Assembly (NCBI GenBank): GCA_021464415.1
Contig: CM038469.1
Coordinates: 26,095,736 to 26,159,735 of the forward strand
DNA: 64,000 nucleotides
Origin: Lonicera japonica
Taxonomy: Eukaryota; Streptophyta; Magnoliopsida; Dipsacales; Caprifoliaceae
Reading direction: 5' to 3'
A program made the translations under genes and the position numbers. The notes under the pieces were generated by a model. The model did no database searches, had not been told where the DNA came from, and saw only the letters and a list, made by a program, of their open reading frames with translations. This document shows, piece after piece, positions 22,895-34,895 of this stretch (position 1 is its first letter; every line of letters begins with the position of its first letter).

Positions 22895-23537
22895 CACTAG
22901 AAAACTAGACTCTTATATGTGGACTTTTTTGTTTATTTATTGAATACTTGCTTTTACTGCTTTCTCTACTTATGTTAATTGATTGAGAAGAAAGCTTTTT
23001 CTAAAAATAGAAGTTTTCAAAAATACGTAATAAAGATAATGATATTTGTGAAACCAACCTTTCGAACTTTACACGCACTTTCACAAATCATGCATTGGTT
23101 CTACGAGTGTGAAATTACCCCAAACCCTCGAAAGTATTATAAGTGAGTAGGGAGTTGGCTTGCTTGGGCCAACATAAACCGAAAGCATTTACTTCCACTC
23201 TCCTTGGCCAAGTACGCCCCTGAGGTATATCGAGTAACGAGAACACTCACGTACCTGGGAAATATATCGAAAGGCTCTTGCACGTACCCGCCCTTGGGGT
23301 ATATCGCAAGGTCTTGCCAAATAGGAGGGATCCTGAAGCCTTAACCGTTCGTACACCTGCGCTGCATATAAGATCGAGTCGGCTAAAACACTTGTCAAAC
23401 TGTCGTAAGGGATGTACCACCTTACGGCTTACTTACAACACCTTTTTAAAAAAAACCCCGAGTCTTTTCTCGGCAATTTTTAATGGTTCTTTTGGCAAAA
23501 ATCAAGTCGCATCATAGTCTTCCTTCATCTTCGCCAC
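22895..23537 (+). other. Tat-1 untranslated leader
   Basis: There is no convincing ORF. About 23100-23400 aligns with the element B leader. Short frames in it (23189-23517) are not shared with the other element. Confidence 0.6.
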
Positions 23538-25515
23538 ATGGTTTCGTCTACAGCCGTGAACAACGACAGTCTGGAAGGTTGTGCCGGTCGAGATTATACC
23601 GGAAGACTAGTAAGACCAAGCACACCCGAAATGGCCGATGGACGCGAGAATCAAGAGACATATCAGAGACTAGCTGAGGCGTCTGCAGCACAGCCAACTT
23701 TAGCCGAGATGCATCGTCTACTTATGACCGTTAGCAAGAATTTAGCAAGCCTCGCGACCGAAGCAACAGGGTACCTGAATTAGAGTAGAAGAATTATCGG
23801 CCGAGCGAACCGCACCACCAGGGTTTGAACGGCTACCACCAAATCCGAATCAAGGGCAGTCATCGCAAGTACTTCCCCTAGTCCAAGGAACCAATCCACC
23901 CCAAACGGGCCCTATCATAGCCGGTCTTGTTCAGACCGATCCCCACAATCAGAATCAATGGGCCCCGAATTCAGGACCCACTTACCAACAACCAGAGCCA
24001 CCCATCATCTGGCCACAAACTCAGCAAGGCCTTGATCCCCAATACCAGCCATGGCCACAAGTTCCCCCAAGACCTATTCCACCACCGGCCCCAGTAGCCC
24101 CTCTTAATGAGTGCCCAGACATCAACCGACTTCGGGCAGTGTATGCAGAATTGGTTATAGCTTGGGAACAGCCCGACGAGGTGTCGAGAGAGAGTGAAAA
24201 AATGAAGAAACTGAAAAAGCAGATGAAGGTTCTGCAAAGGGGGATTTCACTAATAAAAGAGGCAGACGAGATTACGGATATGAATGCCTTCTCCCTCTAC
24301 CCGGAAGCAAGATTACCCCAGGGATTCAAACTCCCTTCCATCACCAAATTTACAGGAACCACACCCCCTAAAACCCATCTTCAATCCTACATCAGATCCA
24401 TGCAAGTGTCCGGTTGTGGAGAGCCGGAGTTAGCTCAAGCCTTTCACATGACTCTCACGGGGGCCGCCCTGAGATGGTTTTTCGATTTGGAGAGACACCA
24501 CACAAAAACTTGGGGAGATATCATCAAGGAGTTCATGACCAAATACGGGTCCAACGAGGATTTAGAAATTACCCATAAACACCTGGAAATGGCCAAACAA
24601 GGAGAGAAGGAAAGCTTCAGCGATTTTGTCACACGCTGGAGAGAAATGGCCTCCCAAATGTCCAAACGGCCCGATGAGGAAGAACATTTGGAGATCATAT
24701 AGAAGAATTTCACTCCAGCTGTACTGAGTTGCATGGGAAAGCATGTATTCCCACACTTCAGAGCCCTGTTGAGCATAGGGTCGCAAGTAAAGGAAAAATT
24801 GGCCAAGAAGGCAAAGATCGCTACTAAGAAAGCCTCATACACCTGGAGAAAGACGGCCACTCCAGCTGTGAACCAACTAAGCTCATATCCATATCAACAA
24901 AACCCATTTCAACAGTCCCAACAACCCCCCCCCCCCGATGAGTTGGCCTGCACACGGAGACTCTTCGAGCACCGAGGCCAAGAAAAGGAAAAACTTCTGC
25001 ACCCTTCCCACTACCCTGGTCAAAAGCCTGGAACTACTCCGAAAGGCTGGACTAATCACTCCATTCAACCCGCGCCCCCACCAAACCCTATTCCCAGCAC
25101 CTGGAGAATGAATGAGAACTATGCGTACCATCAAGCAGCGGGCCACGACACGGAACGTTGCTTGGCTCTTCGCCATCGTATCCAGGACCTTATTGAAGCT
25201 GGAACCATCCCCGCACCCGGTGGGCCCAATATTACTAACAACCCCCTTCCCAACCATGCTCCACTTGCGGGAATTAACGCTTTAACCACGGATGAGGAAA
25301 GCTTTGATCCCGTGGGACTCATTCGAGACGACCCAGCCTATAAGTCACCAGTTGTGCCGCCAAAGAAGGCTCAAGTCGCCCCAGGCCTCAATCCGATAAT
25401 TGACCAATGGATGGCTAAGATGAACTTCCTGCCCGGGCAGGGTTTTGGAAGGGCGAATCAGGGGATCTCCCAACCACTTACAATCAAGACCAATCCCGAA
25501 AAATCTGGGATATGA
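23538..25515 (+). pseudogene. Tat-1 gag, broken
   Basis: An N-terminal piece starts MVSSTAVNNDSLEG at 23538 and stops at 23781-23783. The main capsid frame is 24139-24702 (187 codons): a coiled coil (EKMKKLKKQMKVLQRG), then FKLPSITKFTGTTPPKTHLQ, GAALRWFFDLE and KESFSDFVTRWREMASQM, all typical of the retrotransposon gag family. A TAG at 24700-24702 interrupts it; the same frame resumes through 25513, with a proline-rich region and a C/H-rich stretch YAYHQAAGHDTERC. The protein would package the element RNA. Pieces are in one frame from 24139 on, so a few point changes account for most of the damage. Confidence 0.85.
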
Positions 25516-25578
25516 TGGACCCAGGATAAGAAGAAACAACCACGGAAGCTCCGGGGTCTTCCCAAGGAGACAATCTGT

Positions 25579-26421
25579 ATGATAGAAACCTCCCCTGAAA
25601 CTTTTAGTTGGTCTACAAAACCGAAATCATCGGAAGCCTCAGAGGGATCAGACCTAGCATCCCTTTGGATACAACAAATTACCCGTTCAGGGAGGGTATA
25701 CCAACCACCCCCAATGGATACCGAGAAATCACCACCTCCTAAGAAAATAGGAGACGATCGAGTACTAGAACAGTTGAAAAAAACTCAGGCACACATCACC
25801 ATTTGGGGCCTCTTGGTTGCCTCCAAACCTCATAGGACCGCCTTCATCAAACTCTTAGATGAGGCCGTCATATCACCAGACGCTACACCCGAACAACTAC
25901 CAAACATGATCGGGTCCTTTACAGTCCAAAAAAGTCTGTCATTTTCAGATGAAGACTTGTCTCCATTGGGGAAGAAACACAGTCTGGCCCTCCATATTAC
26001 TGTCCGGACTAGAGGGAAAATCCTGCCGCAGGTCCTCATCGACAATGGATCAGCCATAAATGTCTGCCCTTTGAAGACCGCCAAGTGTCTGGGTATCTTA
26101 AATTCAGAACTTTCTCCATCAGCAGTGACCGTTAGAGCCTATGACAACACCAGAAAGGCCGTTCTAGGTTCCCTAAAGCTAGATCTAATGGTCGGTCCTG
26201 GAAACTTTCCAGCCGATTTCCAAATCATAGACATTCCCTCCAGTTTCAACCTCCTGTTGGGAAGAGCATGGCTACATGACATAGGAGCACTCCCATCATC
26301 CTTACACCAGAAGATCAAGATATCGTTCAAAGGAAATATAATCACCATCCAAGGAGATCCTGAGAGGACCTTGGTAGATCTAGAATTACCTGTTTTGGGC
26401 ATCGGGAGCCAGAGCATATAG
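25579..26421 (+). pseudogene. Tat-1 aspartic protease region, frame-linked to gag
   Basis: An open 280-codon frame, in the same frame as gag, contains LPQVLIDNGSAINVCP (about 26026-26075), the retropepsin core with DNGSA in place of the usual DTGA/DSGS. It is followed by SFNLLLGRAWLHDIGALPSS (about 26245-26300), the conserved ILGR-type flap-to-helix block. The local reading frame is intact, but stops on both sides (25513-25515 and 26419-26421) cut it out of the polyprotein. Its role would be to cleave the gag-pol precursor. Confidence 0.8.
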
Positions 26422-26526
26422 CTGGGAGGCTTTTCTTACGAGCCTCAAATACAAACTCTCACCACCCAGAGAATCGAGTATCTACCGCTTGATAATATCC
26501 CCAGTCTCAGCACCAAGATCACGAAT

Positions 26527-28692
26527 ATGCTGAGAATGATGAAATACTTACCTGGAGCCAGTTTGGGAATGGGACAGTCAGGACAACTTCAGGCCTTAGA
26601 ACCAGTAACGAGGCGTGAAAGAGAAGGGTTGGGGTACCGGCACACCGAAGAAGACAACCAAGAGAAAAAGGGTCGAGGGCATCAGTATCCGAGTTTTAGC
26701 TCTCTAAATGGGTTTTTCGTCAAAGAAGGAGAAGACTTCCCCTTTTGCGGCTTTCAGGAGCCTTGGAGAAACAACGACAGAGATAACCTTCCAGGATGGG
26801 AAATCTTCTATGAAGAGGACCTCTATCTCAAAGAAAATATTTTGCACAGCCTCTCTACCAAGTTGACGATCGGGCTGAGAGAAGAAAATGAAAACAAGGA
26901 CGATGAAGAGGAAGAAATGATGAGAGATCTCTTCGACATCATGGCTCTAGGGGATGATGAGCCAAGAGACGACCCTGTACACTTAATACATACCGATCCA
27001 GATTACCAGAAAGAGGGGGAAAAGAGTGAAATTGTAAGGGTGAGAGATAAGAGTGGGGGTAAGACTAGGGAGGAGTCACTCCTAGATTTACTTTTTAAAC
27101 TTGTACCTGTAAGCACTATTATTAATGAAGAAGACTCACTTTTGCGTTATCCTTTTAGTTTTAATTCTGTAATTGCTTATATGGAGATGGAAAGACTAAA
27201 CGAACACCCTGAACGGGAGGAGCAGCGTATACAGAGTGAGGAGGGAGACACTCTTTTGATTAACCTCGGGACGGAAGAAGAAAGGAAAGAGGTCTGTATT
27301 GGGGCAAGTCTAAGCGAGACAGAAAAAGAAGAATTCACACAAACTCTGAATGGGTACGTGGATGTCTTTGCCTGGTCCTATGCAGATATGCCAGGATTGT
27401 ACAGCCAGATAGTCATGCACGAGATACACACCAAGCCGGAGTTTAGACCCGTCAAGCAGAAATTAAGAAAACTTACACCTGAGTGGTCCCTGAAAGTGAA
27501 AGAAGAAGTGATGAAACAACTGAGTGTAGGGTTCTTGCGAGTGGTCGAGTACCCTTCATGGTTAGCCAACATTGTACTCGTCCCAAAGGCAAATGGGAAG
27601 GTCTGCATGTGTGTAGACTACCGAGATCTCAATAAAGCCTGCTCGAAAGACAATTTCCCATTACCCAACATTGATTTGATAGTGGATAATATAGCTAACC
27701 ATGCTTTGAAGTCGTTCGTAGACAGTTTCGCCAGGTATAATCAGATCAAGATGCACCCGGATCACCAAGAGAAAACAGCATTCATCACACTGTGGGGGAC
27801 ATACTGCTACACCGTTATGCCATTCGGGCTGAAGAACTCCGGGGCAACATATCAGAGGGCAGCTACCACTATCTTCCATGACATGATTCACAAAGAAGTA
27901 GAAGTGTATGTGGATGACATGATAATCAAGTCGAAGGAGAGGGAAGGCCATGTACCAGCCTTACGAGCCTTTTTTGACCGCCTTCGCCAGTACCAGATGA
28001 GACTCAATCCGCAGAAATGTGTGTTCGGAGTAACCAAAGGAAAACTCTTGGGTTACGTCGTCAGCTAGAAAGGCATCGAGGTAGACCCTGCCAAGGTTCG
28101 AGCTATCCGAGAAATGCCCGAGCCTCGTATCGAGAAAGAAGTCCGGGGATTTTTGGGTAATTTACAGTACATCAGCAAGTTCATCTTTCAGCTTACCCAG
28201 ACCTGCGAACCCATCTTCAAACTCCTGAGGAAGTCTTCACCAAGAGAATGGGACGATCAGTGCCAGGAGGCTTTTGATAGAATCAAAGACTACCTCTCCA
28301 AACTTCCAATGTTAGCCCCACCACAGATCGGACTGCCATTAATTCTATACCTGACCGTCATTGATTCAGCTGCAGGAGCCATGCTAGCCCAACATCTGAC
28401 CGATACACGGAAAGAATAGGCCATCTATTACATCAGCAAGAATTTTTCCCCATTTGAGATAAACTACACGCCATTGGAAAAATCATGCACCGCTTTTATC
28501 TGGGTAACACAGAAATTACGGCACTACATGCTAGTTTTCCCGGTCATCCTGGCATCACAAATTGATCCGTTAAAATACCTCTTCGAGAAACCATCTCTCT
28601 CGAACCGTATGGCAAAATGGTTATTCTTGCTCTCTGAATTTGACATCACCTATATGACCCAGAAGGCAGTCAAAAGGCAAGATCATAGCTGA
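26527..28692 (+). pseudogene. Tat-1 reverse transcriptase and first RNase H, broken
   Basis: The 513-codon frame 26527-28068 has a long acidic N-terminal linker, then RT blocks YPSWLANIVLVPKANGK (about 27550), CVDYRDLNKACSKDNFPLP (about 27610), MPFGLKNSGATYQRA (about 27820) and catalytic YVDD (about 27907). The same frame continues at 28069-28419 (connection, FLGNLQYISKFI, start of RNase H) and 28420-28692 (YTPLEKSCTAF). Stops at 28066-28068 and 28417-28419 sit where relatives usually have glutamine. A one-base change near 28676 shifts the frame. The gene is recently inactivated rather than deeply decayed. Confidence 0.9.
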
Positions 28693-28714
28693 TTACCTGG
28701 CCCACAATCCAATA

Positions 28715-30518
28715 TTGGGGGATATGCTAGAAGGAGACGAATTCCCAGACGAAACTATCATGAATGTTGAGATCGATGAAGACTGGAAATTGTACTTCGA
28801 CGGGGCCGCCAACCGAAACGGGAACGGGATAGGCATCATGTTAGTCTCTCCAAACCAAACTCACTCCCCGGTATCATATCGTCTAGACTTCATCTGCACC
28901 AACAACATGGCCGAGTATGAAGCCTGTATAATCAGATTAGAGATCGCACTCCAAAGGGGTATAAAGAGAATACAGGTATACGGAGATTTAGCATTAGTGG
29001 TCCACCAAGGTCTGAAGGAATGGAAGAGCAGAGACGAAAAAGTAGTCCCTTACCTCGCCCGACTGGAGGATGTCGCAGGAAGGTTTGAGCATTCAGAGTT
29101 TTACTATGTCCCTAGGTCACAAAACAGTTTTGCTGACGCACTAGCAACCCTGTCATCTATGATCGATATCCTGGAGGGGGTGGAAGAAATAACTCTTACA
29201 GTGCAAAAAAGATCAGAACCAGCACACTGCATGGCCCTTGAGGTAGCAAATGAAGAGAACGGGGACTTAACCGCTTGGTTTTACGACATTTGGAACCTGT
29301 TGAAAAACCATCAGTATCCCGAGCAAGCGGACAAGAGAACACGGGTTACACTCAGAAGATTAGCATCAAGACTCATACTTTACGCCGGAAGGCTATATAA
29401 GAGAAACTACGATGGAGCCCATCTCCAATGTCTCATTGAAGAAGAGTCTGTCAAAGTGATGGATCAAATACATGGGGGCGATTGTGGACCTCATATGAGC
29501 AGCCATACACTTGCCCGCAAATTCATCAAACAAGGTTATTACTGGTCTACCCTGTAGAACGACTACGTAAACCACGTACGCCGTTGCCACAAGTGCCAAA
29601 TCTATGCTAAATCTCAAAAACTTCCTCCAAAAGAGTTATACAACATGACTGCTCCCTGGCCTTTCACAACCTGGGGAATCGAAATTATTGGAAAGATTTT
29701 GCCCAAAGCAAGTAACGGCCATGAATTCATACTAGTGGCCATCGACTACTTCACCAAATGAGTAGAGGCCGAGTCTTTTCAAACCCTTGACGCCAGGAAA
29801 GTTGCCCGATTCATCAGGCGGAATATCATCTGCCGGTATGGGGTCCCACATGAGATCATCTCAGACAACGGCGCCCACTTCGAAGGAGAGGCTAATACAG
29901 TCATGGAAGAATACGGTATCACTCGCCACAGATCTTCGCCATATAGACCGCAAACCAATGGTGCAGTTGAGGCCGCCAACAAGAATCTGAAGAATATCCT
30001 AAGCAAGATGATCGACACCTGCCGGGACTGGCCCGAGAAATTTTCATATGCATTGTGGGGATACCGCACCACTGAGAGGGTCCCCACCGGGGCAACCCCA
30101 TTTTCTCTTACATACGGGATGGAAGCAGTCCTCCCTGTTGAATTGGAGGTCCCTTCCCTCAGAATTATACTAGAGAATCAAGTTAACGAGCTAGAGTGGG
30201 TCCAGGCACGTTATAACGAGCTAGTCTTGCTAGATGAAAGGAGATTGAGAGCCGCATACCACCACCAAGGGTATCAGAAGAGAATTGCTCGAGCATTTAA
30301 CTAAAAAATAAAGACTCGGGGTATCAATAAGAACGACATCGTGTTGAAAAAAATTCGAGAACCAGCCAGGGACCCAAGGGGGAAGTTCTGGCAGAAATGG
30401 ACAGGGCCGTACATCGTCAAAGAGATTGACACTGGGGGTGCTGCCATACTCACAGACTTGGACGGGCAATTACTGCATTCACCAGTCAACATGGATCGTT
30501 TGAAGAAGTATTACCAAT
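28715..30518 (+). pseudogene. Tat-1 second RNase H and integrase, broken
   Basis: 28715-29557 (280 codons) opens with a second RNase H (WKLYFDGAANRNGNGIGI, MAEYEACI, VYGDLALV, NSFADALATL: D, E, D, D residues visible), the archaeal-like RNase H known from Tat elements. The integrase zinc-binding part follows (H-x-H before 29557, C-x2-C near 29587). The catalytic core is at about 29645-30300, with ISDNGAHF and TNGAVEAANKNLKN. A GPY-type C-terminus is at 30390-30518 (KWTGPYIVKEID). Stops lie at 29555-29557, 29759-29761 (normally W) and 30302-30304. Confidence 0.9.
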
Positions 30519-30549
30519 AGATATGTATAGATAAGAACTACGTAAACCT

Positions 30550-31851
30550 TGATGGAAACAAAGTTCCAGGATCGTTTAATAGTGCGTATAGACCGAACAA
30601 AATTTTTATATAAAACCCTAGTGTAGAATCGGATTTTACCTTCGAGATCTCTCTGATTTGATCTCGTCTCAGCACGAACAGGGATTGGTGGAGACAAATC
30701 GAGAACACGGGCTCGATAGAACCTCAAGATCTTCTATCTTATTCCTTTCGCCGTGCAATCCTGTATCGAGTGTGGGCTGCGGTATCACCAAGATCTCCTC
30801 CACTACTCTCTACGGCACAAACCCTAAATTCGTGAGAATTATAGTGTCGAGAGAAGAGGCAAGGCTAGCATATATAAAAGGCTACGATAGGGACCCTAAG
30901 GAGAAATAAGTGTTTGGGCTTACTATGGAAAACTGAAATCCTAATTCGATTAAGAATTGATTCCTTCCATAAATTATAATTCACACCACTAAAGAATTAT
31001 AATTGCACTCCAGTCCTTATCTCAAAATTATATTTCGAGCTCCTTATTATTAAATACTTATTATTCTTCCCACGTTAAGATTACAGATAACCGTCATTTA
31101 AATTAAATTACTGACAATTATATTTAAATGACTTCTTAATCCTTAAGCCTACCACTTAACTTATTTGACATGTCGGATTAACATAATCCACCTGCAGGGT
31201 TTGACATGATCAAAACTTATAAGCTTCTCAAGGGGTTATCATCAATCCCTATACCGGGACGCGGATTTTGTCAATAATTAATATTCATCATACATATAGT
31301 GTCTCCATCCAATTCACGAAGATTATTGATCCATAAATGAATCTCACTTTTAATGAGTCAAAACAACAAACACTACATATATATGTCTATTAATTATTTC
31401 AAGATTAAGAGCATAAGTAATCATAATAACCATGGGATTTTAAATTGGTTTTATATAGTCAGTATAAAAACAATTAACCCAAACTGGTCCTGTTCAATAC
31501 ACATAAAGTGTACTAGCACAACGAGTTAAAACTACACCATTTCCTGTAGTCAAGATAAACTACTAAAACTTGTGCTACAATCCTACCGATGGTTGTCCAA
31601 TTCCATCTAAGATCGTGAACCAATAAACTTATATTTCACAAGAACCGATGATATGATCCTCTGTGTGTAAGCTATACTCTACACACCAAATCATCTACTA
31701 TATGGAATAAAAGACACACACATGCACAATATTTAAATAAATAATATCATGTAACCATTGCCCATAAAGATTCTCATTAAAATAGCAAAACCGAGTTTAT
31801 ATAACATACTAATAATAATAAAATCATGGCTTTTAGTATATCACTCCAACA
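30550..31851 (-). repeat. Copia 3' LTR (1.3 kb)
   Basis: On the minus strand it begins TGTTGGAGTGATATACTA and ends GTTTCCATCA. A TATATA box reads on the minus strand near 30875. The part 31020-31851 is repeated at 33907-34706 with few differences. Confidence 0.85.
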
Positions 31852-31862
31852 ATCTCCCACTT
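31852..31862 (-). other. Copia polypurine tract
   Basis: On the minus strand AAGTGGGAGAT directly precedes the 3' LTR, the standard plus-strand primer position. Confidence 0.8.
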
Positions 31863-31866
31863 AGAC

Positions 31867-33834
31867 TCAAAGCCATGCAGCTATGCACCTCACCCCCATT
31901 CCTTCAACGTGACTATCAAAAGTCTTGGCCGGTAAGCTCTTCGTAAAAGGATCAGCTAGGTTGTCTCCTGATGCAATCTTAGTCACTATGACATCACCTC
32001 TCTGCACAATATCTCTGATTAGATGATACTTGCGCTCTATATGTTTTTCCTTCTTATGAGTCCGAGGCTCCTTCGAATTTGCAACTGCTCCACTATTATC
32101 ACAATTAAGTGTAATAGCTGAATGCACTGAAGGTACCACATCTAGATCCATAAGAAAGTTCCTGAGCCAAACTGCCTCTTTAGCCGCTTCTGAAGCAGCC
32201 ACATATTCAGCTTCCATGGTGGAGTCAGTATTACAAGATTGCTTAATACTCCTCCAACTAATGGCCCCACCTCCTAGAGTAAACACATATCCTGAAGTTG
32301 ACTTTCTAGAATCCTTATCTGACTGAAAATCTGAGTCTGTGTACCCAATGGGCACTAGACTATCTGCCTGGTAAACCAACATAAGATTTCGAGTCCTTTT
32401 AATATACTTGAGTATATGTTTTACCGCAGTCCAGTGTTCTTGCCCTGGATTAGACTGATATCTGCTAACCATGCCAACAGCAAAGCAGATGTCTGGTCTA
32501 GTACACAGCATAGCATACATTAGGCTTCCTACTGCCGAGGCACAAGGAACTGCCTTCATTTTCTCTATCTCATCAGGTGTCTTAGGACACTGATCCTTGG
32601 ATAGAGTGATTCCATGCCTGAAAGGGAGAAACCCTTTCTTGGAATCCTGCATACTAAATCTGGAAAGAATTGTATCAATATAAGTAGCTTGTGACAGGCC
32701 CAACATCCTATTTTTCCGATCTCGCATAAGCTTAATACCAAGGATGTGACTAGCTTCTCCCAAGTCCTTCATATCGAATTGACTTGATAACCATACCCTC
32801 ACTGAAGATAATAACCCCATATCGTTCCCAATAAGTAAGATATCATCTACGTACAATACCAAAAATACCATTGCGTTTCCGTTGCACTTTTTGTACACAC
32901 AAGACTCATCCGGACATTGATTAAAACCAAAAAACTTGATTGCCTGATCAAAACGGATGTTCCAAGATCTAGACGCTTGCTTAAGCCCATAAATAGACTT
33001 CTTAAGCTTGCACAACATGTGCTCTTGGCCCTTTGCTATGAATCCATCTGGCTGCATCATATAGATGCTTTCATCAAGACTTCCATTAAGGAAAGCTGTC
33101 TTGACATCCATTTGCCAAATCTCGTAATCAAGATTAGCCGCAATGGATAAGAGAATTCGAATAGACTTTAGCATGGCAACCGGTGAAAAGGTTTCATCAT
33201 AATCGATTCCTTCTTTCTGAGTGAACCCTTTTGCAACAAGCCTTGCTTTAAAGGTTTTCACCTTCCCATCTGCTCCTCTCTTTCTCTTATATACCCACTT
33301 GCATCCGATGGGTTTTATCCCTTCGGGTGGTTCTACAAGATCCCAGACTTTATTAGAGTACATGGACTCCATTTCAGATTTCATAGCCGTTTGCCATTTT
33401 TCTGCATCTTTATCTTGAAGTGCTTCATTGTAGTTAAATGGATCCATTTCGTGTTCATCAGGGACCTTGTCATAAGACTCTCCCAAGAACATAAAACGGT
33501 CGGGTTTACGTATAACCCTCCCACTACGACGAAGCACTACTTGTGTTTGTGTACCTTGTGCATGTACTGAACTTCCCAACTCACTATCCACACGCTGTGC
33601 TGGTTCGGGAATTTGCGTTGGTTCAAGAACCTGTGCTGGTTCCGAAACCTGCGTTTTAGTGGTTCGTTCAGGATGTGCACGAGCATCAATAATTCTCCCA
33701 CTACGACGAGGTAATGGAATAATATCTATCTCTTGTGGTGCTTCTTCTTGTACTGAAGGTACAGACAAATTGTGCCCTACTTTTTCTCCTCTTATTTCCT
33801 CTAGAACAACACTACTTCTGGGCTTGTGGTCCAA
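31867..33834 (-). CDS. Copia reverse transcriptase-RNase H, N-terminally truncated
   Basis: The open frame has 655 codons from the first ATG; the frame is actually open to about 33900, where homology ends at a deletion. RT motifs are WKAR-region equivalent CKWVYKRKRGADGKVKTFKA, VDVKTAFLNG-like MDVKTAFLNGSLDESIYM and the catalytic YVDDILLIGND. RNase H follows with YTDSDFQSDKDSRKSTSGYV, STMEAEYVAASEAAKEAVWL and a C-terminal ADPFTKSLPAKTF. There are no internal stops, in contrast to Tat-1 around it. Without gag, protease and integrase it is not autonomous. The ATG used here is internal to the original polyprotein and need not be a real start. Confidence 0.9.
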   Translation of the reverse strand: MDHKPRSSVVLEEIRGEKVGHNLSVPSVQEEAPQEIDIIPLPRRSGRIIDARAHPERTTKTQVSEPAQVLEPTQIPEPAQRVDSELGSSVHAQGTQTQVVLRRSGRVIRKPDRFMFLGESYDKVPDEHEMDPFNYNEALQDKDAEKWQTAMKSEMESMYSNKVWDLVEPPEGIKPIGCKWVYKRKRGADGKVKTFKARLVAKGFTQKEGIDYDETFSPVAMLKSIRILLSIAANLDYEIWQMDVKTAFLNGSLDESIYMMQPDGFIAKGQEHMLCKLKKSIYGLKQASRSWNIRFDQAIKFFGFNQCPDESCVYKKCNGNAMVFLVLYVDDILLIGNDMGLLSSVRVWLSSQFDMKDLGEASHILGIKLMRDRKNRMLGLSQATYIDTILSRFSMQDSKKGFLPFRHGITLSKDQCPKTPDEIEKMKAVPCASAVGSLMYAMLCTRPDICFAVGMVSRYQSNPGQEHWTAVKHILKYIKRTRNLMLVYQADSLVPIGYTDSDFQSDKDSRKSTSGYVFTLGGGAISWRSIKQSCNTDSTMEAEYVAASEAAKEAVWLRNFLMDLDVVPSVHSAITLNCDNSGAVANSKEPRTHKKEKHIERKYHLIRDIVQRGDVIVTKIASGDNLADPFTKSLPAKTFDSHVEGMGVRCIAAWL

Positions 33835-33906
33835 GATATAATCCTCTTCTAAGAATTTGGCATTGGTGCTAACAATAACCTTTCGTTCTCGGGGAATTTG
33901 GCATTG

Positions 33907-34706
33907 GTGCTATCTCAAAATTATAATTCCACGTTAAGATTACAGATAACCGTCATTTAAATTAAATTACTGACAATTATATTTAAATGACTTCTTAATC
34001 CTTGAGCCTACCACTTAACTTATTTGACATGTCGGATTAACATAATCCACCTGCAGGGTTTGACATGATCAAAACTTATAAGCTTCTCAAGGGGTTATCA
34101 TCAATCCCTATACCGGGACGCGGATTCTGTCAATAATTAATATTCATCATACATATAGTGTCTCCATCCAATTCACGAAGATTATTGATCCATAAATGAA
34201 TCTCACTTTTAATGAGTCAAAACAACAAACACTACATATATATGTCTATTAATTATTTCAAGATTAAGAGCATAAGTAATCATAACCATGGGATTTTAAA
34301 TTGTTTTATATAGTCAGTATAAAAACAATTAACCCAAACTGGTCCTGTTCAATACACATAAAGTGTACTAGCACAACGAGTTAAAACTACACCATTTCCT
34401 GTAGTCAAGATAAACTACTAAAACTTGTGCTACAATCCTACCGATGGTTGTCCAATTCCATCTAAGATCGTGAACCAATAAACTTATATTTTACAAGAAC
34501 CGATGATATGATCCTCTGTGTGTAAGCTATACTCTACACACCAAATCATCTACTATATGGAATAAAAGACACACACATGCACAATATTTAAATAAATAAT
34601 ATCATGTAACCATTGCCCATAAAGATTCTCATTAAAATAGCAAAACCGAGTTTATATAACATACCAATAATAATAAAATCATGGCTTTTAGTATATCACT
34701 CCAAGA
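33907..34706 (-). repeat. Copia 5' LTR, truncated
   Basis: It matches the 3' LTR but lacks its last (U5-side) part, and lacks about 35 bp present at 31033-31068 of the other copy. Just outside, an 18-bp sequence GAATTTGGCATTGGTGCT occurs twice (33853-33870 and 33894-33911), marking the deletion joint. Confidence 0.85.
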
Positions 34707-34895
34707 AACCTGAGCCCCAACTCGAAAATGTGTTTTTGGAAAAATCAAAAGGGGAACGTAGGCAACCTGAGAAGTGACTTCAGGCCCGGTTTAAACATTA
34801 TAAAGAAATTTATTTCCAATATACAGTCCTTCATATATTATTAAGGTGGTTCAAAACACCAGAAGTTACAAAGGAGATACAGCATACAAAAAAAC

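Larger units (their letters stand above)
30550..34706 (-). mobile_element. Ty1/Copia element with internal deletion
   Basis: It is flanked by AACCT (30545-30549 and 34707-34711). Reading on the minus strand: truncated 5' LTR (34706-33907), RT-RNase H frame (about 33900-31867), polypurine tract (31862-31852) and 3' LTR (31851-30550). gag, protease, integrase and the primer-binding site are missing. The left LTR begins TGATGGAAAC on the plus strand and ends CACTCCAACA; the right end reads CACTCCAAGA, one base different. It sits between the Tat-1 integrase and the antisense genes. Confidence 0.88.
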
